DNA of 64,000 nt from Albugo candida (taxonomy: Eukaryota > Oomycota > Peronosporomycetes > Albuginales > Albuginaceae): NCBI GenBank assembly GCA_905220665.1, contig CAJNAR010000158.1, positions 434,001 through 498,000 on the forward strand. Direction: 5' to 3'. Shown piece by piece: positions 29,641 to 40,500 of the stretch. Every line of letters begins with the position of its first letter. Within the stretch, counting starts at the first letter, position 1. Position numbers and translations under genes: made by a program. The notes beneath the pieces were generated by a model. It did no database searches. It was given only the letters and a program-made list of their open reading frames with translations, and was not told the origin of the DNA.

Positions 29641-31908
29641 ATGACATCCTCGTGCACGGACGAACGCATTCCATCAACACCCAACACAAATGAACCTCCT
29701 TCACCCGTATATTGGGGCTATGTAATGGTATTTCCCAATTTTGACTATCAGCTGCCACATACAAATTCACAGCATTCAAAGCGCTTTAATGAGAGCACAA
29801 AATTACTATTACAATTACAACAAATTGTCTGTCCGACAACTTTGGACACAATTTTATGGAAATTAAAGCACGCGGATTTACAATTTCGACTGTTTTACTC
29901 GTCAGGAAAACAATTTATATTCTGTAAAATTGGAGCCACTGAAAAGCGTTTGCAGTCGGAAGCAGCTCGCATCGAGTTACAGCTCCAATTGAATCCCATT
30001 CGCTTGTCGAAAATTGCTCGAAAAGGGCTTTTGCAATACGGAATACATCCATTCCCAATCGTTGACGTCAAACACACCTTTCGATACGCACCGTACGACT
30101 TTATCTTTTCTCCATATGTGATCGCGTCACAGTATCAGTCGTACTTTTTGAGGAGTGGACCCACAAAAGACTCGCTTTTTGATAGTAGTAATCGTAAGAT
30201 ATTGATAGAGAATATCATCACAAGTGATCCGAGTGTCAATGGAGCAGGCTGTCATTTAGATCGCCTTCGGTATGATGGTACGATCCTGGAATGTTTCCCA
30301 TTACATGAAGATTCCGAGCGGAAAATCCTGCAGAAAGAGTGGGTACAGTGGAATATGGCGCCTATGATGCAGCCTTTCGGTAAAATCAAAGCTTATTTTG
30401 GTGTGAAAATTGCATTATACTTTATGTATCTCGGCCACTACACACAATGGCTCACGCTGCCTGCAGTAATTGGATTGATTGTGGGCGTTTTGGCATGGAA
30501 ATTACCAATTTCAATGAAACCTTATGTGTTTATGTATCTACTGCCGGCATTTGGGATTTTCATGAATATTTGGGCAGCGGTATATCTGAAGAATTGGAAA
30601 CGATTGAATGCACACGCAAGTCTTCGATGGGGTGTTTCCAAAATCAAAGAGCGGCCGTACCATTTACGACCACAATTTAGAGGCGAAATAATCACTTCGC
30701 CGATTGACGGCTCCCTCACAAAGTATTTCTGTCCAAAGCAAAAGTGGCGTAGAGTTGCATTCAGTTGGCTGGTTATTTCTCTATTGATTCTCATCGTTTT
30801 CTTCCTGGTTTCGTGCATCTTCTACTTGCGATACGATCTCACAAAAGGATCGGATTCGATCCATTTGGTCGTTGCGAATTATCGTGTGGGTCCTATGCTT
30901 GCGGCAGTAGCCAATGTCGTCCAAATCACCATCATGACCAGAATCTATAATCACTTCTCGATTCGATTGAATGACCAGGAAAATCATCGTACGGATGTCG
31001 AGTACGAGAACAGCCTGATACTGAAAACGGTCATATTCCAATTCGTGAACAATTTCTCGGGGCTTTTTTACTCTGCTTTTATCAAAAATGGGCTGGAAGG
31101 ATGCGAGAATCTGGATTGTCTGTATGAGCTCGAGTATATTTTGATGATTATCTATTGCTCTCGATTGGTTTGGGGAAATGTGACAGAAGTTTTACTTCCT
31201 CGATTTTGGGCATACGTCAAGCGTCAACAATTGCTCACAAGTCAGCGGTATTGCTCGCGACGCACAGAAGAAAATGGGGAGCCAACTTTGTGGCCGAAAT
31301 CGAAATGTGAAATGGAATTATTCCTCGCTCCATACGATTGGCACGGAACCTTTGACGATATGTTGGAAATGGTGATTCAATTCGGGTACACGACTATGTT
31401 TGTGGTTTCATTCCCATTTGCTCCCTTCCTTTCGTACCTCAACAACTACTTGGAAATTCGACTGGATGGATATCGTCTCTTGTACGAGACCAGACGACCA
31501 CAGCCTCAAAATGTTTGTGATTTGGGCCATTGGTACTCTGTCCAACAAGTTTTCGCTGCAATTGCTATCTGTAGCAACGCTGGTGTGATCGTGTTCACTG
31601 GAAACTATTTCTCACATGTTTCAGAAAGTTTGCGTGTATGGCTTTTCACTCTGTTTGTTGCGACTTTATTTTTCATCAAATACGTGCTGGAAACGTGCAT
31701 ACACGACATCCCACAGAGTGTGCAGGCTCAATGGAAACGACAAGAGTTTCTGATCGCGAAAATCATACATCATGTACCGGACGAGTTGGGAGACGCTGCT
31801 GCATGTAAAGTTGCTGGAATCTGTAAGGAGGTCTACCCAATCGAACTTGCAACTATACACGATCACGATCCCGATGAAGTGCATGGACGATCACATCTGA
31901 GCAGCTGA
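29641..31908 (+). CDS. Anoctamin/TMEM16-family membrane protein
   Basis: A single exon of 755 residues. The frame is open from 29524 but ATG 29641 is chosen because it lies beyond the start of the divergent gene and fits the family. The N-terminal ~250 residues are the cytosolic domain (PYDFIFSPYVIASQY is the family's entry motif). The TMEM16 membrane part starts at YFGVKIALYFMYLGHYTQWL and continues through about ten hydrophobic segments. It includes DVEYENSLILKTVIFQFVNN-type sequence, FSGLFYSAFIKNG and EMVIQFGYTTMFVVSFPFAP, which carry conserved acidic and aromatic positions. Members are calcium-activated chloride channels or lipid scramblases. Which one applies here cannot be told, although ER tethers (Ist2/ANO10 type) are closest in length and N-terminal style. 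Confidence 0.9.
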   Translation: MTSSCTDERIPSTPNTNEPPSPVYWGYVMVFPNFDYQLPHTNSQHSKRFNESTKLLLQLQQIVCPTTLDTILWKLKHADLQFRLFYSSGKQFIFCKIGATEKRLQSEAARIELQLQLNPIRLSKIARKGLLQYGIHPFPIVDVKHTFRYAPYDFIFSPYVIASQYQSYFLRSGPTKDSLFDSSNRKILIENIITSDPSVNGAGCHLDRLRYDGTILECFPLHEDSERKILQKEWVQWNMAPMMQPFGKIKAYFGVKIALYFMYLGHYTQWLTLPAVIGLIVGVLAWKLPISMKPYVFMYLLPAFGIFMNIWAAVYLKNWKRLNAHASLRWGVSKIKERPYHLRPQFRGEIITSPIDGSLTKYFCPKQKWRRVAFSWLVISLLILIVFFLVSCIFYLRYDLTKGSDSIHLVVANYRVGPMLAAVANVVQITIMTRIYNHFSIRLNDQENHRTDVEYENSLILKTVIFQFVNNFSGLFYSAFIKNGLEGCENLDCLYELEYILMIIYCSRLVWGNVTEVLLPRFWAYVKRQQLLTSQRYCSRRTEENGEPTLWPKSKCEMELFLAPYDWHGTFDDMLEMVIQFGYTTMFVVSFPFAPFLSYLNNYLEIRLDGYRLLYETRRPQPQNVCDLGHWYSVQQVFAAIAICSNAGVIVFTGNYFSHVSESLRVWLFTLFVATLFFIKYVLETCIHDIPQSVQAQWKRQEFLIAKIIHHVPDELGDAAACKVAGICKEVYPIELATIHDHDPDEVHGRSHLSS

Positions 31909-31945
31909 ATCAGTTCGCACTGCTCGAGCGGTATGATCGATGTGG

Positions 31946-32998
31946 TCAGATTGCCTGACGTGATCCCATAGGCGTCACTGCAGCAGAGTGACCAGAAGAC
32001 GGAAGCTTTTGTATCCTTCCAAATCCCCACATGAGACCTACGACCCCGAGAAATTGTATATAATGCAAAGGACTGATGGGTCCCGTCAAGTATTGGCATC
32101 GCTCTCCCGTGGTGGAACACATGACCTCATCCGTTTCGCCACTCATCGAAAACATGACGTAAAATTGTGTGGCCATTGCAATCACCGATGAAATCGTAGC
32201 GACGCTCAAGACTCGTTTCATACGTCGGAAGCGTTCATACGGTTTACGGACATTAGCATGAAGATGTGCATGATAAGAATGCTCCATTTCATGCTGTCGT
32301 CCAAGCATTCCAGCATCATCCATAGTCGATATAAACCGTATCATTGTCATGGGAATATCGGCTTCTTCCATGCTATCGATCTCGTGAACGCGCTGGAGGA
32401 CCTGCCAGCCATACACCAAAAGCACCATCAATATCAATGTCAATAGAAGCGCATCGCCAATATATCGATACGTTTTCGGAATACGATAAAACCCACGATG
32501 ATCCAATGCAAGCGAATCAATTCCACCATAATATATCCAAATCAACAAAACAGCCGATTGCTCCGTGACAATCGAACGCCACGATCGCTTTGAAGCTGTT
32601 CCGTGCGTCACCGACATCAGAAAGAAAGCAGAATTCAACAGGATGGAATACAATGCAGCAGTGCACAAATGAATCATTAGATAGAATACAACGCGTGGTA
32701 ATGTGCCTCCGTAGGACCCAGGATCTACCGCTCGAACAGAAAAGGTTGCAGAACAGAAAAATGTCACAAAATATGCTTTTTTTTGTATTCTCGATCCCGA
32801 ATTTCGTGTCGCTCGACCGTATTGTAAGGCGCTCGCAATAAGACCCGCAGCTCCGAGTGAGAAATAAATCCATTGAGATAAATGGTAGTCGGCGAGATTA
32901 TAGCTCGCATACGTCGCGGTGCATGACGGACCAACAAATCCGTATTTGCATGTTTGTTCTGCCGGTTGGGAGAGCTCAAACGCGCTTGTACTGTGCAT
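31946..32998 (-). CDS. Seven-transmembrane protein, THH1/TOM1/TOM3-like
   Basis: A single exon of 350 residues. After a short N-terminal part with two Cys pairs (TCKYGFVGPSC) come seven hydrophobic segments: WIYFSLGAAGLIASAL, AYFVTFFCSATFSVRAV, VVFYLMIHLCTAALYSILL, SAVLLIWIYYGGIDSLAL, GDALLLTLILMVLLVYGW, VLSVATISSVIAMATQFYV and YIQFLGVVGLMWGFGRI. A long loop between segments five and six is His/Met-rich (HEMEHSYHAHLHA). The layout resembles the TOM1/TOM3/THH1 family known from plants and other GPCR-like membrane proteins of protists, but the match is by topology more than by motif. Its stop is 37 bp from the stop of the anoctamin gene, so the two are convergent with almost no spacer. Confidence 0.6.
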   Translation of the reverse strand: MHSTSAFELSQPAEQTCKYGFVGPSCTATYASYNLADYHLSQWIYFSLGAAGLIASALQYGRATRNSGSRIQKKAYFVTFFCSATFSVRAVDPGSYGGTLPRVVFYLMIHLCTAALYSILLNSAFFLMSVTHGTASKRSWRSIVTEQSAVLLIWIYYGGIDSLALDHRGFYRIPKTYRYIGDALLLTLILMVLLVYGWQVLQRVHEIDSMEEADIPMTMIRFISTMDDAGMLGRQHEMEHSYHAHLHANVRKPYERFRRMKRVLSVATISSVIAMATQFYVMFSMSGETDEVMCSTTGERCQYLTGPISPLHYIQFLGVVGLMWGFGRIQKLPSSGHSAAVTPMGSRQAI

Positions 32999-33345
32999 TA
33001 CCTCAAGTAATAGCGATATGACGTGATGTCATCGCTCTGATACGATCGAGTGCATCGATTGAATTGAATTTCTATCCAGTCATAGGGAGTGAGTTTATCG
33101 TATGAGCGATATAATCCCACTTTTGATCATTCTTTTTATGCGATACATACGAAAACGATGGACTTGTCGAAAGAGTGGCAACGCTACCGATAGTACTGGA
33201 CTTTATTTTTGTTTCTAGAAAGGTGCATGACGGCGTTGCTCCGAGGTGCGATAGTTAGCTCCATGGATGGTCAAGCGAAGCGGCAGAGCAACCGCCTTGA
33301 TACTCAACTGCCAGAGAACATTTGGGTGTGAAATACCACTTTTCA
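32999..33345. promoter_or_regulatory. Divergent spacer, likely promoter region
   Basis: These 347 bp separate the start of the 7-TM gene (minus) from the start of the secreted protease (plus). Both promoters should lie here. No CCAAT or E-box cluster stands out. Confidence 0.3.
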
Positions 33346-34746
33346 ATGATCAGAATCTGCATGTTGTCTCTCCAATGTATCATTCCATTTGGGTTTATAA
33401 TTGGGGGCACATTGGCCGATGAGAATGATAGAAATACCACACAACAGATTGTGCACATATATCCGCATTCACAGAAAAACTCAAGTCCTCAGGTCTCTAC
33501 ATTCAAGCTGTACGACGATGAGAGTGTGTCTTGCCCGAAAAAGGTTCAGCTTTCTCAGCTTGAGTTGATGCCTGGAGATTGTCTCGTGATAAAAACCGAG
33601 CAGGGTGGAAGAGTGATTGATGCGGAAGTATGGAGTCGTAATGAACAGGAGCTTCTGACGTTCTCGTTGGTCGAAGATCATTTACATGTGTCGTACATTC
33701 CCTCACTGACGACGCTTATTCTTCCACTTAACATTCCATCGTCCAGACGGCGTCCTGTGGCCACTTTCTCTGTACAACGCACTCGTGATGGATCGATGGA
33801 TGAGGATGAGAAGACAATGAATCCAGTACAAGAAACCATTCTTGGGAATCAGACTGATTTCAAGCCGTCGATTTGCTTCAAAACTGTTGCACCTCAAATG
33901 TATGCAGCTTCTCGTGCGGTAGCTCGCTTGATCACAGAACGAAATGAGACGTCAAGATTTCGACCCAGTACCACCCGCGTGTCGTGCACTGGGTCACTTG
34001 TAGGAAGAGGAAATTATCTGCTGACGAACTTTCATTGCATCAAACAGACTGATTCGGAAATCCCACAAACAAAAACACTATTCGGCCGAAGAGTGATTTA
34101 TAACAGAAATCAGGTCTCACTGGAAGGGAAGACTATCAATCTGACCGTAAACTTTCGTGACGAAGCTCCATCGTGCTCGAATGACACTGTAGACGACGTC
34201 AGTGACGAAAAGAGCAGCTCGTATGGCACACCATCAGCCACACAAGGAAGAATCATCGCGGCCAATTCGCGGTTAGATTATGCGCTTTTAGAACTGTATC
34301 CAATCGAAATGGGAATGAATTTGTCAGATATCTTTGGTAGCTTGACATTACGAGTCCAAGGACCTCGAAATGGCGAAACGATTTATATTCCACAGCATGC
34401 ACAAGGACAGCCAAAGGTGATTACGATTTCGGAAAATGGACAGCCAGCACGCGTGTGGATGGACTCTCAAGTGTGTTATAATCGGAATCGGAATGAGTCA
34501 TTGACAGTTGCGTATAATGCGGACACGGAGCCTGGATCGTCAGGGTCACCGGTATTGAGTCAAGATGACAATACAGTTGTCGCATTGCATCATGCTGGTA
34601 CAACTATGGTACCGTATATCACAAATATTGATTCCGAAAGTGCATGCAATGAAGGAATCCGAATGGATGTTATCGTCCGTGATCTTATTGCGAAAAAAGC
34701 ACTTCCGTATGGAGCAGTTGCTGCGTCGTGTCAGCGCAGTTTGTGA
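33346..34746 (+). CDS. Secreted S1-type serine protease (lysyl endopeptidase-like layout)
   Basis: A single exon of 466 residues from ATG 33346 (the open frame starts at a TTG eight codons earlier). Residues 1-24 are a signal peptide (MIRICMLSLQCIIPFGFIIG, then GTLA). A ~170-residue N-terminal domain follows, rich in beta strands and possibly a propeptide. The protease core then shows an intact triad: His230 in LLTNFHCI, Asp311 in SRLDYALLEL and Ser399 in EPGSSGSPVL. The GSSGSP form and the HHAG segment after it are shared with bacterial-type lysyl and glutamyl endopeptidases (Achromobacter protease I group), which also occur in oomycetes. Many N-glycosylation sites (NxS/T) fit secretion. Activity and triad are read directly. 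The cleavage specificity is inference, and a self-defence or host-directed role is open. Confidence 0.8.
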   Translation: MIRICMLSLQCIIPFGFIIGGTLADENDRNTTQQIVHIYPHSQKNSSPQVSTFKLYDDESVSCPKKVQLSQLELMPGDCLVIKTEQGGRVIDAEVWSRNEQELLTFSLVEDHLHVSYIPSLTTLILPLNIPSSRRRPVATFSVQRTRDGSMDEDEKTMNPVQETILGNQTDFKPSICFKTVAPQMYAASRAVARLITERNETSRFRPSTTRVSCTGSLVGRGNYLLTNFHCIKQTDSEIPQTKTLFGRRVIYNRNQVSLEGKTINLTVNFRDEAPSCSNDTVDDVSDEKSSSYGTPSATQGRIIAANSRLDYALLELYPIEMGMNLSDIFGSLTLRVQGPRNGETIYIPQHAQGQPKVITISENGQPARVWMDSQVCYNRNRNESLTVAYNADTEPGSSGSPVLSQDDNTVVALHHAGTTMVPYITNIDSESACNEGIRMDVIVRDLIAKKALPYGAVAASCQRSL

Positions 34747-36838
34747 ACATCACGCACAGTAGTGCACTAATTAATTTCAATCACAACGAACACGTTTGCT
34801 CGACATGCGCGTGGCATTGTGGACTGTAGATTTGCGTTCAGTCAGAGGTTTAGCGCTACCAGCGATTGTAATTTCGATAAGAAGACGTGCTTTTGCGTTG
34901 CATCTGCCACATGGAATATTATAATACCACTTATCTGAGCTCATCCGCTCCATATTGGAGATAGGTAAGGTGGAAACGATCAGGCTTTTATAGTAGCGAT
35001 AACGGTAAAGTCACGGTGTTTATGCACTAGAGCGATGTTGGCCAGTGTACAATACTAACGATTGTTGAACCTCAGAGCTCAAAGTGTTTCAACCTTTGCG
35101 AAGTGCGACAGAAAGATCCAATGAGATTACGATGCCAAGCGAAGTTTGTAGATAGAGCTACGAAATTGCGTTATTCTGTCTACGGAATTAAAGTGGATAC
35201 AACTCGCTTATGGTTTCCAATTTCGCTAGAAACCAGAGAGATATTGGATCGCTCCTTGCTTTCCAAGCATGTCGGTGGCCCACTTGAAGACGAGAATTTG
35301 ACTTGAAAATATTTCGGTAGGTAGCAGAGCGTGGAGTATATCCGTTGTAGACATGTCTCAGGAAGGATGGGAGTGTGGAAAATTATAGAATCATACTTCT
35401 TACAAGAATAGTCAATTAGGAGTTTTACCGGCTGAGAGGCTGAATCATGGAGACAGGCATATACGCCACGTTCGATGTAATGACTTGACAGTTTTATGCA
35501 ATCCAGAATGCCTCTATACAGAAAGTGTCCAGCCTAGTCCAACAATAGAACATCAGACTCCCTCCGTTTTATAATAAGACTGACTTTGGCCGTAAAGAGC
35601 CAGCTTCTTAGATGGCTTCATACACCTAGCACATATCAGGTGACTGTCTCTAACTTCCAAACGATCCGGCAATTCCTCTTGCAACTTGAAGTGATTAATC
35701 CACGTGCAGAGCGTAAGAACAATTTCAGTTTTCTTCTAAGAAAAGACGTTGTAGGATTGGTTGCATCTCTATCCAGGAGCAATAGAGATATCATGTCTCT
35801 CAGTCTTTCTGGGAAAGGTCGACCTACTGATTTTCATCCTCTATCAAATGTACCAGCTTATCAAAGAAAGTGAGATATTCTAAGTCCGAGCACTACATGT
35901 GTAGTAGGCTAATTTGCAATCTCACTTGCTAGCAGACGGCTTCACAATTTCTCATGCGGCTGGAAGGTCGCACGCAAGGAAGTTGGCATCTTCGTGTCTG
36001 CGCAAATGGTGATGAAAACTATCTCCATGTGTTATCAGAATATTCGTTGCTTTATTGGAGGTTTATTTAAAAAGCCTAGACTGAGCTTAGGCCAAAGAAA
36101 AGGCATTGATGACGGTTGCGTACTTAAAGATTACTTTATGTCCAATTTGAAAATACCTACACCACAGAATACTTTATCGATAAGTTATGGAATTCTTATC
36201 TTGCTACACCCGAACTTCACGTTAAGTCTGAGATGTCATGCTCTAATCCTTGCTTTAAAGCTTAGTATTGCCGAACTTTATATTGACCACAGCTCCAGGG
36301 CGGTAAAAGTGGAAGTGTGGACCCAGTGACTGCGCAAATGTGAAAGCATCCACCATTCTCAGCTGCGCCAGCACTGTAAAATTATGCCATAATCAGTCGT
36401 TACTGCGTTAGTGATCGATAAACCTGGACAAAGGAACATAGCGAACGAGCAACTTTCACTATTCCCATTTGGCGATACCAACAAATCGACATTTCTCTGA
36501 GCCGTCCTTTCATAAATGACCTTTCTCATCCATCATGGTAGTGTACAAAGCCTGATTTGGCGAGTAGAAGTCATCCTCAACTGAAGGAGATGGACGGAAG
36601 TAACGAAATCGGGATGATATCTTGAAAAGCATTCAAACTGCTTGATCTAAATGAATTCAACTCGACAAATGGAAACAAATAGAGAATATCGCAGATTTAA
36701 ACAGAGTTTTCTATAGCATACGCACAGATTAATGCTGTTGCTAGAACTTGTTTGGATAAGCCTATTCTTTAGATAAGCCTAGGAATACTTTAAATACACC
36801 GTTAGACACTCGATTAACGGTACTTCCATTAAATTACG
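34747..36838. other. Intergenic, no supportable gene
   Basis: Three plus-strand frames of 67, 95 and 111 codons (35103, 35586, 35994) lack recognisable motifs and are separated by stops. I could not join them with convincing splice sites. They might be remains of one decayed gene or of a retroelement, but nothing proves it. Confidence 0.4.
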
Positions 36839-37705
36839 TCACAATGCGACCTGAACAGTTTGAACACGACTACTACAAAGCTCTTCGTAACTAATTACGG
36901 ACCCGCGTGATGAGAGTTGTGAGCTCACTAAGAAATTGCGCTTAGAGCTACCAAAGTTTATACTTGAACTCTCAAGCGAATTTGCGTCAAAGGTGTCACT
37001 ATTCAATCTATTTGCTTGGATGTAATCTTTGAATTGATCAGATCGGTATACAATTGGAGGTTCGGCATTGCTGCTTTCCGTGTCGATAAAATTTGCGGTA
37101 GTCACCGTCGTATCCAACATTTCAGCAACATTAAACTGCGGTTGTGACTTGAGCTTTGTCGAGTTGATTGACAATTGACATGCAGATGAGATTCTTGGAT
37201 GTGGATCGATTGTGTCCATTTCAAGAATCTCGGTCCCATTCGATGGTTTCTCGATCATTACGTTCATTGAAGAAGTGTTATTAATCGCACTAAGTCTTGG
37301 TCCTAGAATAGGACATGGAGATGCTCCATTGAAATCCGTCGAGTGGCTTCCAGACTGGACAGTAGCAAATCGATACGTTGTATATTCTTCAGGGAAAGCG
37401 GATGATTTTTGTTTACAAGACTCTGAAGTCTGTTTGTGAAATGAACCTGATGCAGTGCCTGGGCTTGTGTTTTCAGGAGAAGGAAAACAGGAATGAATGT
37501 CTGTATACGTCTTGGACTGCGCGTTTGTATCCGTCACTGATTTACATTCACTCGCTGATCTCCGCCACCGATACACCACAATGCAAAGCACGCATACAAA
37601 AAGTAAAGCAGCAATCATGACGGAAATGATTGTAGTAGTGTTCAATCCCGATTCGCCATCCTGCGACTCGAGCTTTCGACTCGTTGACAAGACCCGAATG
37701 TACAT
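36839..37705 (-). CDS. Single-pass membrane protein with long Ser/Thr-rich tail, orphan
   Basis: 288 residues from ATG 37705 (the open frame extends 11 codons further to a GTG). A short N-terminal part is followed by one hydrophobic segment (IISVMIAALLFVCVLCIVV, ~27-45) and a basic stop-transfer (YRWRRS). About 240 residues rich in Ser, Thr and Asn then follow without a known domain. The topology suggests a type III protein with the tail in the cytoplasm and many possible phosphosites (SSQLSSRGSVISYEEL). An upstream exon with a signal peptide or ectodomain may be missing; I searched 37706-38137 and found no clean join. It lies just downstream of two CotH genes on the same strand, but no link is shown. 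Confidence 0.5.
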   Translation of the reverse strand: MYIRVLSTSRKLESQDGESGLNTTTIISVMIAALLFVCVLCIVVYRWRRSASECKSVTDTNAQSKTYTDIHSCFPSPENTSPGTASGSFHKQTSESCKQKSSAFPEEYTTYRFATVQSGSHSTDFNGASPCPILGPRLSAINNTSSMNVMIEKPSNGTEILEMDTIDPHPRISSACQLSINSTKLKSQPQFNVAEMLDTTVTTANFIDTESSNAEPPIVYRSDQFKDYIQANRLNSDTFDANSLESSSINFGSSKRNFLVSSQLSSRGSVISYEELCSSRVQTVQVAL

Positions 37706-38137
37706 ACTCGCTGCTCGGATGAGTTTAAAATGACACACTCGGAAGTACTATACAGGCATCTAAACGGGAAGCTACGTGACAAATACCATAAAAGCACTCG
37801 ATAAAGCGTAAGCATACAAACGAGTAAATTGATCTGCTCGCGCGTTTACATATGAGATACGCCAAACACACGCCAGAGATTCTTCTGCTCTCCTTACACA
37901 ATGTCGCAAGTGCGTGCGCGCTTTTACGCAGACAACATAAACTACTCCTCTATTGCAAAGAAGCAGGTGGAATGCATAGGATGCGATATGTACTTTATGT
38001 ATGGATAGGTCTTTTTTAGCCAGTTGGCCTCTGATTTGTTACACTCGTGAAAGTGTTTCTGCACATTAACCAAACGGTCCTCACATACGACTGGTTGATT
38101 CTCATTAGTAATATCAGCGCCTATATAAAGATAAAGA
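37706..38137. other. Spacer with an unexplained frame
   Basis: A minus-strand frame (38232-37942) encodes NLYLYIGADITNENQPVV and overlaps the end of the upstream CotH gene in another frame. It could be an ectodomain exon of the 37705 gene, but no GT/AG pair gives a clean join. I therefore leave it unassigned. Confidence 0.3.
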
Positions 38138-40285
38138 TTACTTCCACCTTTGATCACCTGTGGATCCATAGAGAGGTTTAGCGCGTCGGAAATGATAATG
38201 GACCGAGTCGCGGGCCCGCTGGTGATGATCAAATCGTTTATATTGCACCATGGCGATAACGACTAGACCAGCGAGCATTAGACCGGTCCACCATCCATTC
38301 AATAACCTCGATTCCATCAGTCTCGCTCGTGGGTGGAGTACAGATTCTGATCCAGCAGTATTTGACCACCTTTTCTCCGAAAATGCACCAATAATGGTCT
38401 CTTTCCTGATTTTATCCTTTTCCCCAATCTCAAACGCGTCAATCCTTCGGCATGTACCATTCTCTAACAAGATTCCTTTTGCACAAACACAATGTGCGTG
38501 TGGACCTTCCTGACACTTTCCGTATCCGTTGCAAAAATGAGTCAGATTTTTCTCGCGAACACCTTTGTCTTGTGGGTAAAAATATCCAAATGCCACGCGC
38601 CAGCAATAATCGATGGATGGAAAGTAATATGCGAGAGAGACATTCTTATCGTCTGCTTTGGCATTGACTGTGTCCTGCTGTTTGGGAAACTGTGCACATG
38701 GAGGGCCTGAGTATGGAGCTCTAATGCTCGGAAATTGAACTGCTGAATAGTATTTCTCCGGCCTCGATAAACAGCCGTCATCGTTCCCATCAACCGCACA
38801 ATTATACGTTGGTATCGTCCCCACGCCTGAACATATTGTGACGTTTAGTTCCTTGTACAGCTGTGTTATGCGCTCATCCATCCAGTGGCTTCTCTTCAAT
38901 ACAGCTGTTTTGAGTTTCTCAATTTGATCCTTCATTGTAGCATTACATGTAATAAGATCTACCACAGCACATTGGAATACGTCTCCGCGCCAGTCCCCAT
39001 GACATCTCTGGAGCTGGGAGTATATGGGTGCTGCGCTTTCATTGATGTAAGAAGTGATCGCTTGATCGCTCCATGCGCCATCAACAGGATCGCGCAAGCT
39101 TTTCCATCGCTGTATAATAAGAGATGTCAGTTTATAATTGCACATCAATCGCTTCCAGAATGTATACTGCGGGTAGATCCAGTCCTTGAAATCTCGACGT
39201 GCTCCATTCCCGTACGCGAGGTTAAAGTCCCACACTGGCCCAGCATTTATTGGCTGATTTCGATCTTTGAAAAAAAATGTGCTCCGTCGATAGGCGTCCA
39301 CATTCAGTGACATCTCAGTGTGTAATATGTAGTCAGCAAATGAGCCTAGATCAATATGAGCTTCCAGATGATCCGGATTCGTCATATTATACCACAGAAA
39401 ACGATACAGCTTTGGCAAAAATCCAGTTGTTGTATTCACAAAGAAGTCTCTCATATTTTGTGATAATTCATTTTCCGGTGGGAATTCCAGAATTGGTCTT
39501 TCGCCCATGCCAAATTCATTCTGATACTGATCAATGACCATATTTGGTGATTCCGCACCATACGTAAACGGATCATTTTGCCAGGCCCAACCACCGTTCA
39601 GCTCGTCTTGTGTGCATCCTGGTGTGAGTGGAGCCAGTGGTTCCCGATGCTCCGTAAATGTCAGTTTCTCGAGAACAATGTAGATGCCAAGGTACGCAGG
39701 CTTTAACAAAGGATTGTCTTGCAGATACAAAACGATATGTTTAGTCTTTGGAGAGTAGCGGCCGGTCCCACGATACAACCAATGAGCTAAATGATTACGG
39801 AGCAATGAACAATCCAAATACGGCCCATTCAAAATAAAAACACGATCTTCAGGAAAACCCACGAAATTGACTGGATGCTGGAATCTCAGATTCATTTGAT
39901 GCTTGGCGAAGAATAAACTACTCTGGCCGCGAAAATTAGTTTTCGACATATACGTCGCGCTGGGTGCATCATTCACACAATTCAAATTCTCGTCATTATC
40001 ACGATGATGATCTATCACATCGACTGTGGTTTCAACAGCTCTTTTCAGGCAGTTTGGGGCTGGATATCGCTGCTGGTTACAAGTTGGGTCAGGGAAGGCC
40101 TCCTTCGTAGCTTTCACAATGACAACGGGAAACTCATAGCACTCTACAAGTCAAGCATGAGTGTCTCACAAGTCTCAATCAGCAAATGCATGCGTACGTA
40201 AGTGATCGTGCGCCCAGGATTCTTCCAAGCCTTGAACCGCATCGATCGCAAACCAGAACGCTAGTATCCACGCAGTGAAATTCAT
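38138..40285 (-). CDS. CotH-kinase domain ectoprotein, copy 1 (2 exons)
   Basis: Exon 1 is 40285-40198, intron 54 bp (GTACGC...TAG), exon 2 40143-38138, product 697 residues. Exon 1 supplies a signal peptide (MNFTAWILAFWFAIDAVQG). The CotH domain (~90-450) shows FRGQSSLFFAKHQ, DRVFILNGPYLDCSLLRNHL, YLGIYIVLEKLTF, LNVDAYRRSTFFFKDRNQP and INAGPVWDFNLAYGNG. These are the substrate-strap and metal-binding motifs of CotH kinases, atypical protein kinases first known from Bacillus spore coats and present as surface proteins in some fungi and oomycetes. A Cys-rich EGF-like stretch follows (FCNGYGKCQEGPHAHCVC), then a membrane helix (~648-667, GLMLAGLVVIAMVQY) and a short basic tail. It is a type I surface protein and a tandem paralog of the 40501-42477 gene, with the intron at the same place. 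Confidence 0.88.
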
Positions 40286-40500
40286 ACTTGTTTTTGGCTC
40301 GTGCACGTAAGACAAACACGATCAAGCAAAACGAAGACTGACTCCTCTTCGGTGGATAATTGAGTGGTGGGGAACATATGCGCCACCACGACGCTTCGTA
40401 TTTTGCAACGCTTCACTGCGTTAATGTCTCTCGGAAACCACTCGAACGTTTTATTCAGATTATCTCGCATACAAAAATCCTGAGAAAACAAAACCTACAT

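Noticed and set aside
35994..36329. 111-codon plus frame as a protein
   Set aside because: Composition is ordinary but there is no motif, no partner exon and no clear start context. The evidence is too weak.
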